A stretch of 64,000 nucleotides of DNA from Phlebiopsis flavidoalba (GCA_035772785.1 JAOCPU010000059.1:124001-188000), one strand, 5' to 3'; positions 35,199 through 48,048 are shown, counted from the stretch's first letter. Translations and numbers: made by a program. Notes: a model not told the origin generated them from the letters alone.

Positions 35199-38100
35199 AT
35201 GGCGCCCAAACGAAGGCCGTGTCGGTCGCCACAGAGTCTGACTCGGAAGAGTCCCATTCCGCCAACACAAACGCGGCTCGAACCCGGACTAATCTTGGCG
35301 ACCGAGGCACCCGTCGCGGGCACCTCAAAGGGCAAATCGCGCCGTGTCCAGGATGAGCGTGACGACGAAGACATTGTTGTCGACGAGGAGGAGGATGCTG
35401 ACGATGATGAGGCTGTCAATGCTGCGGAAGAGAAGCAGTTTGAGGAGCAGCACGAGGATCTCATTCGTGCAAAAGTCATGAACACTAACAAGTCGCAAGG
35501 AGTACGTGCAAAGCCTCTGATATGACCCTAACATCATCTTATCACGTTCTGTAGAGCATTGCAGAGACTGGTATCATTGAGAAGCTTGAGCTCCATCAGT
35601 TCATGTGCCACAAATACCTCGAGTTCACCTTTGGGCCTCAAATTAACTTTATCATTGGTATGTACAATTCGTTTGTACCGCCCCACTCAGTTACTAAAAA
35701 ATACCATAGGCCATAATGGAAGTACGTTACATTGCTACTCAAAGGCGTTTTGGGGTGCTTTATTCATCATTCTTTGCATCAGGTGGCAAGAGCGCTGTTC
35801 TCTCGGCTTTTGACCGTTTGCGTTAGGAGGCAAGGCGACAGTGACCGGTCGCGGGATCCGGATTGAAGTCTTTTATTCGCGAGGGGCAAGGGTACGAAAC
35901 GATTTTTCGATATCTTCACGTTGTCTTATTGCCTTCTGTAGTGCCTCGAGAGGTCACAGTCATCCTCAAGAATCAGGGAGAAGACGCATATAGACACCAG
36001 GAGTACGGTTAAGACAGCATTGTCATTACTCGTCGCTTCACGAAGGAGGGCTCTTCCTCGTACAAGAATCAAGTCGAAAAGATGGCAAGGTGATCTCCAC
36101 CAAGAGAAGAGGAGCTATCCGCCATTTGCGACCATATGAACATCCAAGTCGACAAACCCATGAACATCCTTACCCAAGGTCGGAGTACGTTGCTGGATTT
36201 AATTGACCATCGTTGCTCATGGTCACTCTTGATAGATTCCGCCCGGTAAGACCCGAATGAGAACAGTCGTCTGTTTCTGCTTGCTCATAAGTTGTCACTA
36301 GTCAATTTTTGAGTGCATCTCAACCAGCCCCGACAAGTACCGCGTACGCTTGTGTCTTGACACTTTTCGACTGATAACTGACACTTCACTCCAGTTCTTC
36401 CTCCGCGGTACTCAACTCAGCCAATTGAGCGAAGAGTATTCCACATGTCTCGAGAACATCACTCAGACCCCAAAAAATCCTCAAGGCTAAGTCAAGAGGT
36501 TCCTTCCCGACCTCGAGCAAGCGCTGGTAAGATGCTGTTAGTCGCTACAAGGAGGCCGAGACAAGCTCGATGAGCTCAAGTACAAGGCGGACGATCTCAA
36601 GCAAGGAACTTTGCCTGGCAAATGTCGCCGACAAAGAGAAGGTAAAGACAAGAAAATGGACGGTACATTCCTACGTGAGCCTGATCTCTGCTTGATAGGA
36701 ATTGACGGAGCAGCTCGCTGAAGCTGCAAAGGTCAAGGCAAAGCTGGCCCAAGATTAGCGAGAGAATTTGAAAGGGCAGAGTTGGACATCACTAAATACA
36801 CCGACGAGGGTCTTCCAAGGCCATAGAAGAGCGGATGACGGCCCTGTGTTGTGATATTGAAGATATTGAACAGCAGAAGCGTGCAGTCGACGCGAAATTG
36901 ACCGAGGGGACGAAGAGAGCTCACCGCGATTAAGGCATACACCGCCTCTTCCTAACACATTGGAACTTTATTAATGCTCTGATTACAGTCAGCAACGAAA
37001 AGCAGATCACAGAGCTCAAAAAAAGCGTGCGACATCAAGATTGACGAATATCAGAAAGCAGATCGAGCTTGAGCAACAGCGTGACGAGAATGCTTTCGCA
37101 CGCGAGAAGCGCGCTGCAGACAGAAGCCAAACTGAAGCCAGGCGACCGAAAGAATACAAGAACATTGAGACGCAGATCCAAGCCCTGGGACAGGAGCGCC
37201 ACACCACAGAAGCTGAGATTACGCGCACGCCAAGAGCAGATCAGCACAGCGAGCTCACGCAACAGATCGACAGGGCGCGCCAGAACATCGTCAGCACGAG
37301 CACCCAAATGGACCTCAAATCAGCAGCGTGAGCGGAACAAGCTCGCACCCTATGGCCGGGACATGGAGCGCGTTCTTGCAGACATTCAAAACACGGCGGT
37401 GGAATGGTCGCACGCCAGTGGGCTACCGCTGGGCCAGTATGTGCGCGCGTAAGAGATCCGCGCTGGGCGCTAAGGCCCCCTTTTTTTGCGTGTGAGGCTC
37501 GGTGGGTACATGTCTGCGTTTGCGATCACGGATGGGAGGGATTCGTCAAGTGCTTGACCAGATCCTTAAGCGCTATGGGAAGTGAGTCGTCCAACGCATC
37601 TAATCCGTGGAGACGTCAAGCTGAAGGGACTCTGTAGCCGTCCACAGATCATTATTTCTGAGGTCGACCTATTTGACTACAGCCGCGGAGAGCCCCCGCC
37701 GCAATTCATGACGCGCCCTTCGTGCCATCGAGGTACGTGAAATTCGCGATGATCTCGGTCATTCATTTTTAAGCTCACAAACTACGGATACAGGTTTCTG
37801 ACGAATATGTTCTCCGGGTTTCTCATCAACAGCGCCGGTATTGAGAGTATTCTATTGGCGAGACTCGTAAGGTAGGGTGACGACAATCTCCAAGCACTCG
37901 GGAGCGGTTTGGGCATGGACAACCGATGCATATACGGTCGAGCGATTCCGGTGCGTGGTCTCTCTAAAACTTCTTCCGTCAGGCCCAGCTCAAAGCGTAT
38001 ACAGAGGTGGTGGTGGTCGCTCGATGCTCGCCACTCAGCTTAAACCCAATGACCCTCGCCACCAGTTGTTCACCGGCGATGATATTGTTGCGGAGCGAAG

Positions 38101-40040
38101 GTTTGACCAATGCTAGTGTCCAATGTCGACTGGATGCTGATCTAATATCACAGGAAGTGGGAAGAACACCATCGACAGGCAGAGCAGCACTATAATGACT
38201 TGAACGCCCGTAGCCAGCAAGTTTCACAGAGAGGCAGGGGACTTGACCAAACGCTTTACCAATCTGAAGGTCCGCGTTCTTCTCATATGTATTGGTGACT
38301 GAATACTGACTAGATGTCGTAGGCACAACTAGGACAGCTCAACGCCCATTTACGGTCCGTCAAGGCTACGCGAGACACGGCTTCAGGGAGGAGGAGGCGA
38401 ATGAACAGTTGCCAGCAAGTATGCAGACGATCCAACAGCTCCTCGAGGAAGAGCAGGCGGAAAAGCAAACATACATTACTCAGTTTGCCGACGTAGCGGC
38501 TCGCGAGGCAACAAAGAATGCGCGGAAGCAGCAGCTGCTAATGGAGCAGAAGACACGCAGCTGAGGGCGCAGATCGACGCACACCCACGAGCCAGCGTCA
38601 AGGAATTAACGGTGAGTGGACCGCCGCGATTTCTGTGCATCGTGTAGTTGTGTCTGACGATCCGTCATCTTGGCGTAGAAGTGAATGGCGCAAGCCAGTA
38701 TCCGCGGGAAAAGGGTGAAGGCACAAAACGAGTAAAGAGAATCCCTGATTACGAAGGCAAATCTGAACGAGGCCAAGAAAGTGTCGAGGCTGCGGCCGAC
38801 GAGGTTACTCAGCAGCTGGAGACGGAGTTCACGTTGTGCGTAAATATATGCGGTCTGGTGGGGGAGCTGACTTCGAACATCCTCGTAGGAATGGACCGCC
38901 ACGGCTGAAAAATACAGCCAGCGTATTGCGGACACCGCGGCGGATCAGAGTGCGAGCTCATCGGCTCTTGAACGCTGTAAAGCAAGCGCTCAAAGATCGC
39001 GAGAAGAAGTTGAGTGTATGGCTATGTTACATTGCAGAACGAACTGAGATGCTGACTCTCGGTAGGCAAGGAGGCTTAAAGACGTCGAGCAGATGTGCCG
39101 TAGAGTGTGAAAACAAGAAGCGTAGACGCGCTAGCTTAAGAAAATGGCAAGCGCGGCAGAGACCTGCGTGTCATGTTGCCAACTGAACAAAGTGATTTTG
39201 CGGATGTGACACAAGAAACGCGCGGTGCCATTAACATTCGTGTACAGTCTTTGCTCGAAAGTCGTACTTCCGAGTGCGGCTTCAGCGAGATAGGCACGAG
39301 TTCCGACGCGACAAAACTTGCGCTTCGCTGCAAGATATTCTTCTCCTATCATCTGTCCGAACCGCGGATACTTGGTGGCTAAGGTCATCCATGTTTGACG
39401 CCGTCACGTGGGTCGCGGGACGCTCCAAGTTAAAGGTACAAACACCGCGAGGCGTGTTGTACAGGATGGAAGCTGATAACATGCTTTTTGGTCAGGTGCA
39501 AACGGAGATGACCGAATGGCCGGAAACGCAAGGCGGCAGTGGCAGAGAAGGATCCTGCCTCGGTCGCTCAGTGGATGGTGAAAAGTCGTTCTCGGGACGA
39601 TCTGCTTACTTGCTACACTCTTTAGTGTGGAGTCGGGGATTGGGTGCCCAACTATTCGCTTGTCTCGGTGGCGTGTCCCGGATGTTGCGAGTGTTTTCCG
39701 AGGCGTGCTGAACAGAGCTGGTGACAGACGAGTTCGATGTGTTCATTCTGGACTACTGTTGACGCCGGTCAACAGACGAATCAGTATGCGGATGATGGTG
39801 CGGACCAATTTTTCGACGTGTGCGGCGTCTGGTTTGACTGATTTTCTGCTCTCGATTAGATTGTGATACACTGTCGCAAATCAAACGCGTTTTCCGAATT
39901 GTAAACTACACACTTCTCATCACGTAAAAAGGCGCAGGATTCAGACATGACGAACATCACTATCGTGCAAGACCGTGCGCGTTCAACTCGAATGTCTGAC
40001 ACCGGAGCTGTGGACGCGATAAGGCTCCCTCTTTCCACGG
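35199..40040 (+). CDS. SMC6: structural maintenance of chromosomes protein 6
   Basis: ATG at 35199, then an acidic N-terminal tail (DIVVDEEEDADDDEAVN). The head begins IIEKLELHQFMCHKYLEFTF, typical of SMC6. Walker A (GHNGSGKSA) is split by two introns: the 12-nt exon 35710-35721 encodes its centre. Coiled-coil sequence runs through 36.3-37.4 kb. The hinge (37.48-38.1 kb) has GGYMSAFAITDGRDSSS (partly frame-corrected), IISEVDLFDYSRGEPPP and INSAGIESILLAR. The second coil follows to about 39.2 kb. The C-terminal head reads DEFDVF (39731-39748), VNRRISMRMMV (39768-39800) and MTNITIVQDRARS (39947-39985), ending about 40.04 kb. SMC6 pairs with SMC5 in DNA repair and replication-fork processing; the complex carries the NSE2 SUMO ligase on SMC5. 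Insertions dominate the errors here. Confidence 0.9.
35710..35721 (+). other. SMC6: 12-nt micro-exon in the SMC6 Walker A motif
   Basis: Flanked by a 52-nt intron (35658-35709, GTATGT...CATAG, with TACTAAAA before the acceptor) and a 61-nt intron (35722-35782, GTACGT...GCATCAG). Joined phases give G-H-N-G-S then G-K-S-A, the complete P-loop. Confidence 0.75.
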
Positions 40041-40044
40041 TACG

Positions 40045-40570
40045 TTGATTTTCAGGCGAAGTCGGCGTGCGACAACGCCTTTGTGCCTAGAGATTGATTA
40101 TATTAACCTTTGCCCCTACTACATTGTATCTTTACGTTTGTATATTTGTTGTCTTGCTGCTACGGCTATCTGCGTCTAATGCGGCGCGATAACTTCTAAC
40201 ATGAAATCTCTCGTGATGTCCGAGGAACACGCGACTGTCTGTCAGGCTGGTGTTCGCTGCGATTGGCGTGTTCGCAAGACAACGCATTGAGTTGTCGCAG
40301 CATCCTGGAGCGCATCAAGAAGCAGAGAAAAGGGTGCGTGCTGGCCGGGAATTGTAATCGGTTGCTTGCCGACCGGACCCGACGCGCGGGAGAGACGCCC
40401 CAGGCTCTTTGTTTCGCTCCCTCCTCTTTCTTGCTGCCCCATTCCCCCCATGTCTTGCTGTCCGACTGGACATCCGTTGTCTTTCTGTCGCTCTTTTCCC
40501 TCTATACACCCTCTTTTTTGACTGTGAAAATCCTGCTGCTCCGTGTTTCTTGAACCGTTTTCGTGAGCAA
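40045..40570. other. intergenic, no supported gene
   Basis: AT-rich after the SMC6 end, then a C/T-rich stretch (40400-40520) leading to the next start. No conserved coding text. Confidence 0.4.
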
Positions 40571-40572
40571 GA

Positions 40573-41990
40573 ATGGCGAGGCAACAACCAACAGTAACAA
40601 CACCATATACCAAACAGCACCATTATCGGGAGCCGACCTCCATTCGCAATCGACGACAAGGCTTCTCGTGTGTGACGACTCGACACGATGTCACGACGAG
40701 AAGAAGTCGGATTCTACGCGTCGGTCGTGCGGGGGTACCTCAGACAGTCGCCTGTCCTCCTGACTTCCGATGAAGATACTCAAGCCAAACCAATCAAGCA
40801 GGATCTCCTCAGCGCTACAATATGTGCGTTCCATCCATTGTCGCGCCCATGGGCGCGGCCATGCTGACAACCGCGGTTTCTTGCAGGTATGACAATTATA
40901 TTTGGACAACTGCTCATCGCGATTCTGCTGCATCGGTGGCGCTCGGTATGGGCCATGATGAGGCGGCGACGTATGGACGATGAGGACGACGATCCTTTCG
41001 ACGACAAGCATCGTTCTGTTCTTGAGCCCCAGCAGAAACCGATACCCCTCGCCGCCCCCAAGCCTGGGTACGCCGCACCCGTTTCTGCTCTCACATCTCT
41101 ACGCCCACGACCCCGAGCCCTGCGGCGTCGCCAGTCAGGCTGGCCGTCAGCCCTCCCCGTCGCATCCCACGGCCCTTGATGCTCGTCAACAGCATGAACA
41201 GTCCCAACATCGCCTCGGATGCCTTCCCCCTGGAATGCCCAACACTCCTCACTAAGCGCCACTACCTCCCACCATTACGCCTATTCAGCCGGTCTTTGCG
41301 CGTCCTGCTAGGCCAAGGCCACCGATGACAAGAACGTCAGGTTCGCCTCCCAGACACCCATCCTACGCGGTGAGAAGGAAGAGACGTTGCTTCCTAGGCG
41401 TGGAGAGAAGGGTGATGACTTCTGGCGCCGTGTTTCAGTATGGTTGTGAAGCAGGAGAACAGCGTTCCTGCCTCTCAGAAGGAGAGGTATGTTCTCAACG
41501 CCGCGTATATTAGTGTCAAAATGTCTCAAAGTATTCTACATTCTGCGTTTGGTTGAGGAAGACTCAAAACGGTACAACTCGGCTGACCCGCTGGGTGTGG
41601 ATTATTGGTGTCCTGCTCCTGGCTGTATGTCATCAGCAATCTCTTCTTGCTTTCGTGAACTGAGTTGTTATTAGTGCATAGCAGGTGGTATCGGTCTCGG
41701 TTTCTACATTAGCAGCAAGAACACGACGCATAGCGCACCCACGGCTATCGGAGGAAGTGCCAACGAGAAACTTCAATCTTCCTCGTCTTCAGTCCTCGGC
41801 AGCTGCCGCCGACGGCGTGACCACCTCGTCATTCCACGTCTCACCCACTCATACGGTTGCACGCCGCGAAGAAGAGGCAGTCGAGACGAGTGTGGTCATG
41901 TTGCCCCATGTTCCCTCGAGCTTTGCCGAGTCGCCCCTTGTTCGGTCCGTACCACCATCTCGACACCGGCGTTCGCCATACCAACCGCAC
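40573..41990 (+). CDS. single-pass membrane protein of unknown function
   Basis: I recognise the architecture, not a function. A tyrosine/serine-rich start is followed by HRDSAASVALGMGHDEAATYG (40909-40970 across frames; longest clean part AASVALGMGHDEAATYG). Then come an acidic stretch DDEDDDPFDDKHRSVLE (40980-41027), a long Pro-rich region (PQQKPIPLAAPKPGYAAP; further on PPRRIPRPLML), a basic segment ending RLTRWVW, and one hydrophobic helix IIGVLLLA...GGIGLGFYIS. The helix is split by an intron (donor GTATGT near 41624, acceptor CATAG near 41684). After the helix are Ser/Thr-rich residues (SSKNTTHSAPTAIGGSANE). The long Pro-rich part is probably cytoplasmic and the Ser/Thr tail outside. 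The start (40573 or 40688) is unclear. It converges on the ULP2 gene. Confidence 0.6.
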
Positions 41991-41994
41991 GGAA

Positions 41995-42775
41995 GACTAA
42001 CCGTAACCTCCTCTTGTCGGTCGTCCCACTCTGGAAGTCGTTGTGTTCACGCACCCTTCTTCCGTCCGCTCTTTTCATCCCTGTCTCCCCTGGCTTACCA
42101 TCCTCTAATCCGCACCTGTCTGCTCATGCTCCTTTCATGTCATTCAACGTGGTTTTGATTCTCATGGCTACATCCTCACCTGCTCCTACGAAATACCCCC
42201 TTCATGGTAGCTGCCGGGTACATGTGCTTCATCTCTCATACATTGGGCCATTCGACTCGTTCATCCTACCCTGCATCCACCTCAAACGCTTGTATACCAC
42301 GCCCTCATCATCCCGCAAGGTTGACTCACCTTACTTTCACATGTGGATTTTCATTTTCCGTTCGCGTATGGGCCTGGGCCATCTCACTACACCTTACGTT
42401 CGATGTGTATACCTACTTACAGCTTACATTTATTTTCGGTGCTTGACATTGGACCCTTGTTGGCAAGTTAGCCCTACCTACCGCCTCCGGACATAGAATG
42501 CACAATTGGTATTAATTATTTGGTTCACTCGATATTTGTGTGGGACCGCCCCTCGATAATTAGCGCAATGTATGTCAGGAGATGTACAGGAAAACTGCTA
42601 GTGCTACAGAAGGGCATAGCAAAATGATGCATGCACGAGAAATGTCGGTATGGATGAAGAGGGAGGTATAGCTTAGGTGTTGAGAGATTAGTATAGTACG
42701 ATAGAGCACAGCTGATGTTGATGCAAAGTGAAAGAAAAGAGACCTAAAACCCGAATTGCGAATATGAAGACATGA
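41995..42775. other. convergent 3' region
   Basis: C/T-rich sequence without conserved coding text, between the 3' ends of the membrane-protein gene and the SUMO protease gene. Confidence 0.4.
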
Positions 42776-45700
42776 TCAGCGCAACCGATCCGCCTTCGTT
42801 TTCTCCCTCAGGAGCGGCCTTGGCCTTCGCTTTGCCTTTGCCCTTCGCGGGCGGGCGGTAGCCTTAGACTTCGAGATAATTTCGCCTACGATGATCTCGT
42901 CGTCGGACTCCACACCACCCTCGGACGTGTAAGGGCGGCTTTGCGCCGGCTTCTGGTTCTCTCGTTTACGCTGCTCCTCCTTCTCCGCCTTGTCCTCTTT
43001 CCATTTGTCTGAGAGACTCAGGGTGTATGCTCGGAGTTCCGCGCGGAAGTCGATAGCCCCTGGGCATCCCAGTCTTCCTCGCGCGACGAACTCGAGTAGT
43101 CTTTCCCCTTCTTGCGCTGGAGACAACCCCATAAGCAATGCGCGACAGTACCCAAGGACTACTAGCTTACGAGGATAATGCTCCGTTGCTCGTTTGGGAT
43201 CCTTCATGAAGGTCTTGACGAAGTGGATGAGGTTACATCCACAGTCGCAGAAGTTATTTTGCCAAGGTACCTGCAGCATCCCCATTAAGATCGCAGGCTA
43301 AGGAGCCGTATGTGACATACCAAGGCTAGCTTTCCCTTCTGCAGGAGTTGTGGCGGTCAATTCGAGACCTTTCTTGTCTTGACGCACCTCCAAACTGCAG
43401 ATAGTGCCTCAAAGTTTGCTTATGGCAGCCGGATGCTTAGAGCCGAGGGTAGTCAAAAGTAAATATCCAAGTCCTGCAAGGTTACGTTAAAAAAATGTCG
43501 CCGCCAAGTGTATATAACGCGCATATAGCCAAACGTAACTGTTTGGACACCGTCGAAGGGACGAGTCCCCTTCGCCCGTTTCTCGGCACTGTATCTCACG
43601 CTCGGGTCGAGGAGGTTTCTGGGTGAGGTACCTCCGGAGACAGCGCTCTATCCTTTATCCCCATTCTGTCTGGAGGAATAGAAGCGGGAAACAGGTTATC
43701 CCGGAAGCTGCATCGTTCGTACTGTACGGTTTGGTGTCTGTTTCCATAGGCGTGTCGACCACTTCTACGATCTCCGGGGTTCATTGAGTGTCCTCAGGCT
43801 TGACGTGTGGGGAGGAATGTCGATTTCGATGGACTCAGTAGAGGGGCCGGGTTGCTCGGGACCCCTGCGCAATCCTTTCGTCTTCTGTTCCTTAATGGTG
43901 GTGTCAATTTCCATCAGGCAGGCTACGGAGGAAGGGTATTGCAAGGACCACCGAGTTCGTCAATATACCAGTGGGGTCTTTCCCGACGTCGGCTGATCTG
44001 GCGTGCAGGGCGTCTCTGCCTTGGTCATGAGAGACTATTTGTGACTGTCTGTGAGGAGGTTTTTTAGTGCTTCGACGCTCAGCCGTCTCGTCCATCGACT
44101 TCGCTTACGCTGCGCGAGCGTTGTGGAGTGGCTGCGCGAGGTACGGTATCGGACTGGGGTGGTTCGACAGAAATTTCCTCAACACTTGGTGCTGAATCCC
44201 GTTTACGTTTGCGTGTCTGGACAGACGAAAGAATTTTGGGTGGCGTCGGTGGTGGTGGTTGCAGGACGTATTCAGGATTACAGATGATTGCGAGGTACCA
44301 ATGCAAACTTGATAGACTTGTGAGCCTGCTGTCAATAAGAGAAGGGGGACCTTACTGTTTCATTTATTGGTACGATGAGGTATTTCTTCTTGAATAGATC
44401 GAACTTCGATGTCCACTTGCGAAACACTTTGATATCCTTCTTTTTTACTACCGACGTACAATATTAGTGCCACAGTGCCCCGTGAAATTGGCGGAATCTC
44501 ACTCTCGGACTGAGATTTTCTTGTAGAAGAATGAGCTGAACACATGAATTTGTTCTGCAACCTCCGGATTGGTCTCACGAAGATCATGCAGCCACAGCCT
44601 AAAGCGCTAACGTTTCAGAACGAAATCCACAGCGGGTAGAGCACACTACTTACTTCAAGCCAAATTCGATCAACGTATCATTCAAGTATTGTCCAGGCTC
44701 AAGCCGTTTGATATCGCCCCTTGTCACGTTGTGAGCCGCCCCACCTTGACCGGAGAACGGAAACACCAATATACTCGATGTTCGTATGAGCTCAACGGTA
44801 TGCGCCACAAATTCGTAAATTGAAGACATACAGTTCGTCTGGATCTACCACAGGCGCGAATGGCCGGGAAGGCTTCCTCTTGTGCTCGTGTCGTACTTCG
44901 CGTTAGCCGCGCGCGGAGCGTCGTTGCTATGTTTGTGTCAAGGATTATCCGGTCCAAGCACTTGCGATACATGTAACTTAACTTCATGTTGCGTTTTTAT
45001 GTAACGCCTCACCAGGAGGTCCAGGAGGACTCGTCGTCATCTATTAGGCTTGTGCGCGACATCGATAACGAGACAGAGAACGGTCCACGCAGGATCATGG
45101 TCCTTGCCATTCGAGTCCGTTTGTCGGATGTGTTCCGTCGCTTCTGGGCGTGGCAGGTCATCACATTCTTCGCCGATAAACAGGGAGTGTACCACAGTCT
45201 GCTGCGTTTTCGCGAGCTGCTGCCACATAAGACGGATTTGCGCAGGACGTGAAAATAGATCACGGTCGGCTCTCATGCCTGGCACCTTTGCGTTCCATTT
45301 GAGAATGGCGATTAACTGGATTGTATGGCACTCCCTGTCTCCAATTCGGATGCTTCACCTCGAAAGAGAGCACTATATTCCCTTTGGGTCCATGGGCGGC
45401 TGAAAAACACGTGAGAATACGGTATGTAACTATTTTAAATCGACGATCGTTACCATGGTCGAAACAACTGTGTCGCACTGAGATTCCTGGACTTCTGGGT
45501 CCCACCCGCAGTCTTGATATGTATTATGGACTGTGAGCTCCTCACTGCAGGGTACTATGGTGCTCTGAGAAGTGATCAGAAATACACATGAAGTACAAGT
45601 TCTGATTTGCTCACGACGACTGTCACCAATATGTTCCCGAATATTGAAGGCCGCTATGTCCTGTTTGGCCTCTGCATTCCTGCGATAATGATGATTCTCT

Positions 45701-47228
45701 CTCCATTGCATATAAGCCAATGGCCGTTGTTCGCGTCTCGAATATGCGTAGACCATGAGCCCACGCTTCTAGGGGAAGGTGAATGGTTTTATATCGAACC
45801 TGTCGGAGGTTGACCTTTGCTGGCCTTCGTGAAGACAAAATTCGTCGGCTGAGAAGCGTAATCCGACTAACTCATTGTGCGTAAATAAGCTAATGAAGGG
45901 AGTAAGACAAACAAGAGGCCCCTGACGCACGTGAGAAGTCCCATTCTTGCTCTTCATGCGATTCTTCGCTCCTGCCAGCAGCGGAGGTGGGGAGGTTCAC
46001 CCCCTGAACACAATCCACCACATCGTTTCGCTTGGTAGGGCTTGGTTCGAGGGGCCCTGTGAGGGCCGCGTAGTGTCTGGGAATCGCCGATGAGACAGAC
46101 GATGGCTCCGTTTGCGGCTTCTTCATATTGCTCTACGGTCTTCAACACCTTGTCCTTCGGGATTCCAGCAAGCTGAAAGTCATGAATGTAAAAAATTGGG
46201 AAAAAGATTAGTCGATCTCACAACATACAGTAGGTGATGTATGTCGAGTTTCCGTTGAGCTGCCACACGGCTTTGAGGTCGATAGCTCGTCTGACGCCTC
46301 GATAGGCGTGAGGTCAGAGGTATCTTCGCCGTCAGGAACGATTGGTGTAGAGGCAGAGGTAGGAGGCTCGGCGGCCTCCTCGTCGTCGTCTCTATAGTAA
46401 TAACTTCTGCCTGAATAGGGACCTCGGGACTGAAGCTTGCGCGTGAGTCTCTGAGTGCTCGTACCCCGTCAGGAGCAGGCCCACGCTTAGATCTATTCCC
46501 TGGCCGAAATTCTAGTTGATTCCGAGAGGTATGAGGAGGGTAGGACGGATTTGGTCGCGGCCGCATAGGAGCTGGCTCGTCGTCTGTAAAGCTGGCTATG
46601 GGATCCCGGGCTTGTGCCTCGGTTCCGTGGCACTATTTCTCCGGTATCTTCATCGCTTGAAACGTTGACCGCGCGCGAAGTTGAGCCGGATGCAACTGCT
46701 TTCTCTTCACCCTTTCTATAAGATGTCTTGAATTAAAATTCGAGGCGGGTTACTTACCAGAAAAGTAACGAGACTGGTGATTCGGACGACCTTTGGCTTG
46801 CCATAGGCTCTCTTTCCACTCTCGAGTATAGTACGAGATGCAGTGACGTTGCCGCTGGTGGAGGGCGTGTTGTGCTGAAATCGGGGGGCGGATAAATTGT
46901 CCCCCATCCTCCCGGAACAACGGATTTGTGTTATTAGTTCGTCCTGGTGCCTACATGGAGGAAAATCCACTGTAAATAACATCAAAGTGATGTAGGAAAT
47001 GAACGCACATTTCTCGGCCACTGCGATGAGCGTGGGCACGGCGCCCCATGGCCTGTGTTGAAAGTAGTCCAGTGCGTGCGTTGGTACGAGGTTGACGGCT
47101 ACGCACCTTCCCCTGGGTTCAGACCTAGAAGCCCGCGCATTAGACGCGTCTCTATAATTCCCGTGGGTTGACGGGCCAATCCCGCTGCCAACCTGGTGTA
47201 GTTCCTGAATCGACCTATCACTATTCAT
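42776..47228 (-). CDS. ULP2: ULP2-type SUMO protease (C48 peptidase)
   Basis: Read on -. A long Ser/Pro-rich N-terminal region (47.2-44.8 kb) precedes the C48 domain, which opens LNDTLIEFGLKLWLHDLRE (about 44.67-44.56 kb) and HVFSSFFYKKL. Next is LFKKKYLIVPIN. The catalytic His lies in HWYLAIICNPEYVL (about 44.30 kb). A 55-residue charged insert (RKRKRDSAPSVEEISVEP) separates it from the catalytic Asp (FTFD, near 43.46 kb, then GSKHPAAISKL). The Gln and Cys follow in VPWQNNFCDCGCNLIHFVK (43.27-43.21 kb). A basic tail closes it at 42776. The His-Asp-Gln-Cys set is complete. The insert between His and Asp is a feature of ULP2/SENP6-7 as opposed to ULP1. It would trim poly-SUMO chains in the nucleus. 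The start at 47228 (MNSDRSIQEL) is a best guess. Confidence 0.82.
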
Positions 47229-47329
47229 AGGTCGTAAAGAGTATTCATATGAAAGAGAGAGTAAGAAGTGAAGCGGTGTATGGCTAGCCTGCGACGGCAA
47301 GGTAGTCGGCGAAGTCGCTCTCAAAGCCT

Positions 47330-48030
47330 ACAGTGCAATTACACGCGAGAACGGGTCTCGTGATCGTTTCCTGTTATGGCAGGTGTACTCTATGGTGGAC
47401 ATTTTGGGGCGCGCTCACGTGCACCTATGCGGAATTCAAACTCCACTGATCAGCCGTCCGGCAGTGCCTGGGACCCCAGGAAGCTATGCGCTAGGCATGT
47501 GTGGCGTTGCTGTCGACGTCCTTTGACTGGAGACAAGCATGACCGAATTCGCAGGGCGGCGATGGGACAATGGTAAATCATCAAGAGGCTCTTACAGCGT
47601 GTCCTTCCAGTTGTATATATTTCTGTTGATTGCTCTTACAGCGTGCTGACAAAAACTATTTACACTCAAGTAAGTAACAATCCACCATGCCTGAGCCTCC
47701 CCGCACGCTTTATCCAGTTGGTATTGGTTGAGAATATGTTATACCTCCTTGAGGCTCAAACCCACTCTGCCAGGATGTCCACCAAACGGCCCAGCACCAC
47801 ACTGTCCTCCACTGCTGCTGCCTACGAGGAATCCGCGTGCATGCTGCCGTCTTCTCGCCTACATCGAATCATACACACACAAGATTTACATCCACACCTT
47901 TGATCTCAATGGTCCCTCACTGTCCCTCATCGCCATGCTCACCGTCAACTTCCAGGCTGTCCTGCTCGCCACCCACCCCACCGGTCGGTCGGTCCGACTC
48001 GATTGTCTTTGCGGGGATCAAACAGAGAGA
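47330..48030. other. no firm gene; possible plus-strand exon
   Basis: At 47775-47990 the plus strand reads MSTKRPSTTLSSTAAAYEES, then in another frame YTHKIYIHTFDLNGPSLSLI, MLTVNFQAVLLATHPTGRS. It has the look of real protein but no family I can name, no clear continuation and no supported introns. Confidence 0.3.
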
Positions 48031-48048
48031 TGGGTGTGATTTTTGTGG

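Noticed and set aside
31251..40040. AOS1, FOL3 and SMC6 as pseudogenes
   Set aside because: Splice sites and catalytic motifs are intact, and the indels match the pattern over the whole window.
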